Source of the DNA: Desmodesmus armatus
Taxonomy: Eukaryota > Chlorophyta > Chlorophyceae > Sphaeropleales > Scenedesmaceae
Reading direction: 5' to 3'
Assembly: GCA_007449985.2 (NCBI GenBank)
Contig: VIIQ02000555.1
Span: 744,001 to 808,000 of the forward strand
Length of the DNA: 64,000 bases
Position 1 is the stretch's first letter, and the number at the start of each line of letters is the position of its first letter. A model generated the notes under the pieces. That model saw nothing but the letters and a program-made list of their open reading frames with translations. It was not told the origin of the DNA and did no database searches. This document shows, one piece after another, positions 61,701 to 64,000 of the stretch. A program made the translations under genes and the position numbers.

Positions 61701-64000
61701 GTGCAGCTTCCAGCCACATACGAGGTGCTAAGCACCGCTGTCAACACGAGCCTGGTGGACAATGTGGCTGCAGGGAGCCACCGACTGGTATGTGGTAACA
61801 GTGCTAGGCCAGCATGGTCACCAGCCATGGTGGTTGTCAGGGCCCTGGCGCCTTGCACGGCTTGCAACATGTGCGAGCGCTTTACTATAGCTTAGCCGGT
61901 GGCCGTGTAGTTCTGCAACATGCACATTACCTGCCCGGCAAACCTGAGGTCCGCTTTACACAGCCGGTGTTGATTGATTCTGCCCAACTCTTTGCGGCTG
62001 CTGGTTGGCTGTGGTGCTGCAGGGCTTCAACGTTCCTGGAGATGCCTGCAGTGCATTGCCCAGCACATCAGACAGCAAGGGGTCGCTCCTGTTTGTGAAC
62101 AACGCTGCCCACAGCAACCTTGTTGGGCTGGTGCTGAGGGCGGTGGCTGATGGAGGGCCGTGCACTGCCCTTGCCAACTTCACCACCTACCTCAACTGGG
62201 ACTTTGGCATCATCACACTCAAAGGCATCACCACAGATGTGACCCTGCGGCATGTGGTTGTTGCAGGTGCGCTTGCTTGCCTCGCAGCATCAGGAACCTC
62301 AGTACCTCTTCTTGCAACTTGGCAGTGTAGCTGCCATGCAGCTGCCAAGTCTGCACATGACCATGAGGGTGATGTGTTTCAAGTGCCTCTGAACAAGGAC
62401 ATTTGCAAGTCGGCAATCTTGCCTTGCTCTGCGCTGTCCACTGGGGCTGTAGCCGCTGACCTAGTTTGCAATGCATACGCTGCTGTGCATGCCACCCGCA
62501 GATACACGCCATGTTGGGATCATGGTCATGAGGAAGGGAGGCATGACAGAACCGTCACAGGTCAATGTGTCAGGGGGACTGCTGGTGGGGCGCAGCAGCC
62601 CTGCAGTGTGTGCAGCCTGCCGGCGCCGTGCTGGCGTGACAGCAGATGGGGCCGACCCTGGCTGCCACCCGCGCTTGAGCAGCAAGAGCTTCGACAAGTT
62701 CTCACCATTTGGGCCCAGTGTGGGCTTGGCGTCCCCTGTGTTTGCACTTGACTTCACCGTTGGGCCAGGTTGGTACTCAGCGCTCCAACCTCATGATATG
62801 CAGCAGCATGCAAGCGGCTTGGGTTGCAGGCAGCATGGTAGACGGTATGAAAGCTGCATGTCTCTGAGCAGATTATGACGTGAAAAGCAGTTTAGCGTAA
62901 AGTGCATGCTAGTATGAGTGTTGCAGACAGACGGGGTTGAGGTGAAGTTTTGTGGTGCTGTCTATCTTGCAGAGATGAAGCCGTATGACCATGCCCACGG
63001 CTACCAGACAATTCTGGGCAACACTCAAGTGTCCGGCCTGACTCTGGCCAATTTTGAGGGGCCTGCTGCATGTGGAGGCGCACCAGATGGCCCAGTGCAC
63101 GCATTCAGCAATCACCTGAATGCACCAGATGCAGCACACCCTGTGTTCATCAAGCAGGTGTGGAACGGCCTAGACAGGCATGTCTTGTTGAGGGATACAG
63201 TTACTGCACACCACACATGTTGGCCCTGCACATGTATACAGCCTGTGTCCACTGGCTGTCCTTGTTTCCCAGCATGCAGAATTGCCAACAACAATGCAAA
63301 AGTCTTGGGTGAGCCACACGAGCAAGCCTTGTTGTGCTGGTTGCTAGAAGCCAACTGAGCGTGGCATGTCTTACACTGGGCGTGCAGGTCACCAAGGCTT
63401 CTGTGACAGATGAGGGTATGTTCCACATGTACGCACCAGACCCAGACTGGCGCAACGAGGCTGACTGTGGGATGGCTGAGTACAAGCGGCCTGACGGCAG
63501 CACCCTGCCACTCAACTGTGCTGGGCCAAAACATGCCTACTTCAGGTGCGGGAGGACAAAACAGGGTGGGTTGGTAAGCACTGCATAGGAGGGGGAACTT
63601 GACCGCCCTCTCAGATCTCAGATAGAGTCCGTGCTGCAGTTTGTGTGCACTTCAGGTGAGGGTGCCACCAGGCCTGGCCCAACTCAACACTAAGTAGCCA
63701 GAGTCAACACTAAGTAGAGGCCCTGGGGACATGCACATGTGGTGCTGCACACCCCGGCATCTCTGCTGTCACAACGTTGCCAAGGCAGAAGCCAGTGCTA
63801 ATGGTTTCGGTTAGGCAACCCACACACGCAATGCACCTGACCCGTTGCTCTGCCTGCAGGGATGTGGATGGCAGCTTGACAGGGAGCAGGGCCTCAACAG
63901 TGCTGGGTGCCTTCACTGTACCCCGCTCTGCCAGCAACTTTGACCAGGGCAGCGGGATCATCCCGGGGCCCTGCAGCTGGAGCCCAGCCTTCAAGTGCTA
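40798..64000 (+). CDS. PKHD1L1 (fibrocystin-L)-like giant surface protein, 3' partial, about 45 exons in window
   Basis: The ATG at 40798 opens a signal peptide (MWLPLLLIVGVRFAAA) that runs straight into a first TIG/IPT repeat. Order seen: TIG repeats (40,850-42,590); PA14 region from GITYEFFN; further TIG repeats to about 48,740; second PA14 (AEYWQLP, 48,845-49,390); TIG repeats to 51,790; first G8 region; beta-helix repeats (55,140-58,070) including FRLGRYPIHFHMHGDG; second G8 region (59,422-60,550); a second beta-helix run to the edge, with VDGSLTG at 63,865. This order is that of animal PKHD1L1/fibrocystin, large ectodomain proteins. Early exons: 40798-40901, 40983-41094, 41258-41375, 41557-41813, 42056-42603, 42838-43063, 43193-43357, 43627-44016, 44184-44626. 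The last is 63860 to beyond the edge. No transmembrane segment is in view; the C-terminus is missing. Many N-x-S/T sites and paired Cys fit a glycosylated extracellular protein. Two frame breaks are reported separately. Confidence 0.92.
42580..44016 (+). other. First PA14 region of the PKHD1L1-like protein
   Basis: Across exons 42056-42603, 42838-43063, 43193-43357 and 43627-44016 the protein reads GITYEFFNRTTGYNGLPLVM, then the aromatic block PYTYWVTSDDFAKLRI typical of PA14 beta-barrels, then GEVVLLEAVHCNSASG. PA14 domains bind carbohydrate or mediate adhesion in other proteins; here the ligand is unknown. A PA14 between TIG repeats is also found in animal PKHD1L1. Confidence 0.75.
45360..45430 (+). 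other. Reading-frame discontinuity 1 in the PKHD1L1-like gene
   Basis: The exon starting 44826 reads to VLEVNGVPSAPPWRGQMG and stops at about 45411, but the TIG-like sequence continues in the next frame (CAFGATLEGTDGLMPGS, then SSACDFETS and ATPELSSVAP) to a donor at 45534. Adding one base near 45,370 would join the two frames. A GT-AG pair would give an intron of only about 32 nt and would delete the conserved VNG motif. Confidence 0.7.
48845..49390 (+). other. Second PA14 region of the PKHD1L1-like protein
   Basis: Exons 48741-48906 and 49074-49390 encode AEYWQLPSSTFNL, then the FWAGRFSFVLLVPATGNVTI and VVSVMVDGEVLLAPGGSRRV strands and a closing AWLSAGFHDVVVHYLEATG, the PA14 pattern of a barrel strand, a metal-site-like VDDVV and an AGFHDV strand. 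It is shorter than the first. Confidence 0.7.
50030..50105 (+). other. Reading-frame discontinuity 2 in the PKHD1L1-like gene
   Basis: The frame from 49614 reads VEGAGAATMPAG and then stops after AQCCSTLCL, while TIG-type coding resumes one frame over as GAVLLYTVPLTVSRPAAG to the donor at 50852. One extra G in the GGGG run at about 50079-50082 would restore continuity. The only alternative GT-AG pair would be an intron of about 35 nt. Confidence 0.75.
51802..53050 (+). other. First G8 domain of the PKHD1L1-like protein
   Basis: The G8 signature is clear: DLWSAKTTWGGGDPPLEGDT with VMIP, then TTVLLDVSASLYALVVEGNL with LFDD, a GGSLQVG-EDAPFPGEAKITLYG block, and VNGPINWVAGDRIAIASSSF. G8 domains (eight conserved Gly) occur in PKHD1, PKHD1L1, CEMIP and TMEM2. 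Exons are 51424-51873 (or a few bases longer), 52055-52158, 52412-52540 and 52701-53050. The intron at 52541 starts GC (gcaagt), a GC-AG intron. The 51873/52055 junction fits phase only if the donor is the weaker gttcag three to four bases later. Confidence 0.88.
53262..53880 (+). repeat. Pyrimidine-rich 9-nt-based minisatellite
   Basis: Tandem nonamers of the types CCCCCACAT, CTCCCTCAT and CCCCCTCAC alternate irregularly for about 620 bp. The plus strand is nearly free of G. The array has no stop codons in several frames, which creates long spurious ORFs on both strands. It decays into diverged C/T-rich DNA up to about 54,200. Confidence 0.95.
54285..54690 (-). repeat. Inverted copy of the minisatellite (purine-rich)
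   Basis: Tandem nonamers of the types ATGTGGGGG and ATGAGGGAG for about 400 bp are the reverse complement of the units in the left array. The plus strand is nearly free of C. Together with the left array it forms inverted-repeat arms separated by about 400 bp. Confidence 0.93.
54713..54840 (+). repeat. CACTATGAGG direct repeats flanking the minisatellite
   Basis: GCACTATGAGGTTTGCATAA occurs near 54717 and again near 54788, each followed by CGCACTATGAGGG or TGCACTATGAGGG and a TAATGAGGGT stretch. A related, inverted motif (CTCATAGTTCATAGTG) lies on the left side of the array near 53206-53222, so the flanks are also inverted. Confidence 0.8.
54886..55075. mobile_element. Foldback (MITE-like) palindromic element
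   Basis: The outer arm AACTCTCAGC at 54906-54915 is matched by GCTGAGAGTT at 55046-55055. An inner arm AAATACCAGCCCTCTGAC (54935-54952) matches GTCAGAGTGCTGGTATTT (55004-55021) with one mismatch. Weaker matching continues outward (AGGTAATGCAAC against the complement of GTTGTATAACCT) and inward (GAACC/GGTTC, ACATCC/GGATGT). There is no coding capacity. Calling it a mobile element is inference from its terminal inverted-repeat shape; no target-site duplication was proven. Confidence 0.55.
56676..56695 (+). other. 20-nt microexon of the PKHD1L1-like gene
   Basis: Flanked by atcag/ and /gtgagc, this 20-nt exon encodes VGLVQF plus the first two bases of the next codon. It is needed to join MATQ (exon 56178-56443) to RNFTLADNGAG (exon from 56867) in phase. 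Confidence 0.75.
59422..60554 (+). other. Second G8 domain of the PKHD1L1-like protein
   Basis: Exons 59422-59457 (36 nt), 59736-60036 and 60256-60554 encode NGTLLWSDNRTWVNTTGGKP with VAGSNVTIP, then LVMDESPPPLNLLLIEGAVS with FSN, the IVVQRTGSLAAG strand, LSLHGQRVTRRWTRLAAPA and WSTGKEVLITSSTFN. These parallel the first G8 block by block. Two G8 domains are a hallmark of the PKHD1/PKHD1L1 group. Confidence 0.85.

Noticed and set aside
63284..63308. Additional small exon between 63157 and 63388 in the PKHD1L1-like gene
   Set aside because: Possible splice sites exist, but joining 63157 directly to 63388 keeps phase and gives a continuous family-like reading (HPVFIKQVTKASVTDEG).

Overview
The window is nuclear DNA from a photosynthetic green alga, most likely a chlorophyte of the class Chlorophyceae. 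The evidence is spliceosomal genes with many small exons and GT-AG introns, TGTAA poly(A) signals of the green-algal type, a PSI subunit (PsaO), a thylakoid-lumen protein with a twin-arginine transit peptide, and many CAG/GCA runs encoding Gln, Ala and Ser. I cannot name the species. There are no operons. Exon coordinates below were worked out by hand from splice signals, reading-phase continuity and family conservation.

Layout: a fragment at the left edge (minus strand, signal-peptide exon, 142-253); RPL27A/uL15 (+, 2119-4013); an Mpv17/PMP22 membrane protein (+, 5422-7161); a TL16.5/MPH2-like thylakoid lumen protein (-, 9732-11134); a TCAIM-like DUF4460/DUF4461 protein (-, 11848-15802); a TruA-type tRNA pseudouridine synthase (+, 16384-19100, N-terminus unresolved); PSAO (+, 19605-21311); a cytochrome P450 (-, 23227-27779); a RecD2-like DNA helicase with a probable organellar presequence (+, 28134-35304); HSLU/ClpY (+, 35795-40267); and a giant PKHD1L1 (fibrocystin-L)-like surface protein (+, from 40798 past the right edge) with TIG/IPT, two PA14 and two G8 regions and parallel beta-helix segments.

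The genes do not form one pathway. Themes that recur are organelle function (PsaO, the lumen protein, and probably HslU, the RecD2-like helicase, the TCAIM-like protein and Mpv17) and two or three head-to-head gene pairs with short shared upstream regions.

The least ordinary DNA is in a 2.1-kb intron of the PKHD1L1-like gene. It holds a 9-nt-based, pyrimidine-rich minisatellite (about 53,262-53,880), then its purine-rich inverted counterpart (about 54,285-54,690), then an independent foldback element of about 170-190 bp (about 54,886-55,075). The same gene has two single-base reading-frame discontinuities, a GC-AG intron and a 20-nt microexon. A perfect 32-bp palindrome sits in an intron of the RecD2-like gene. 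I found no convincing new multi-gene system, CRISPR array or complete mobile element.
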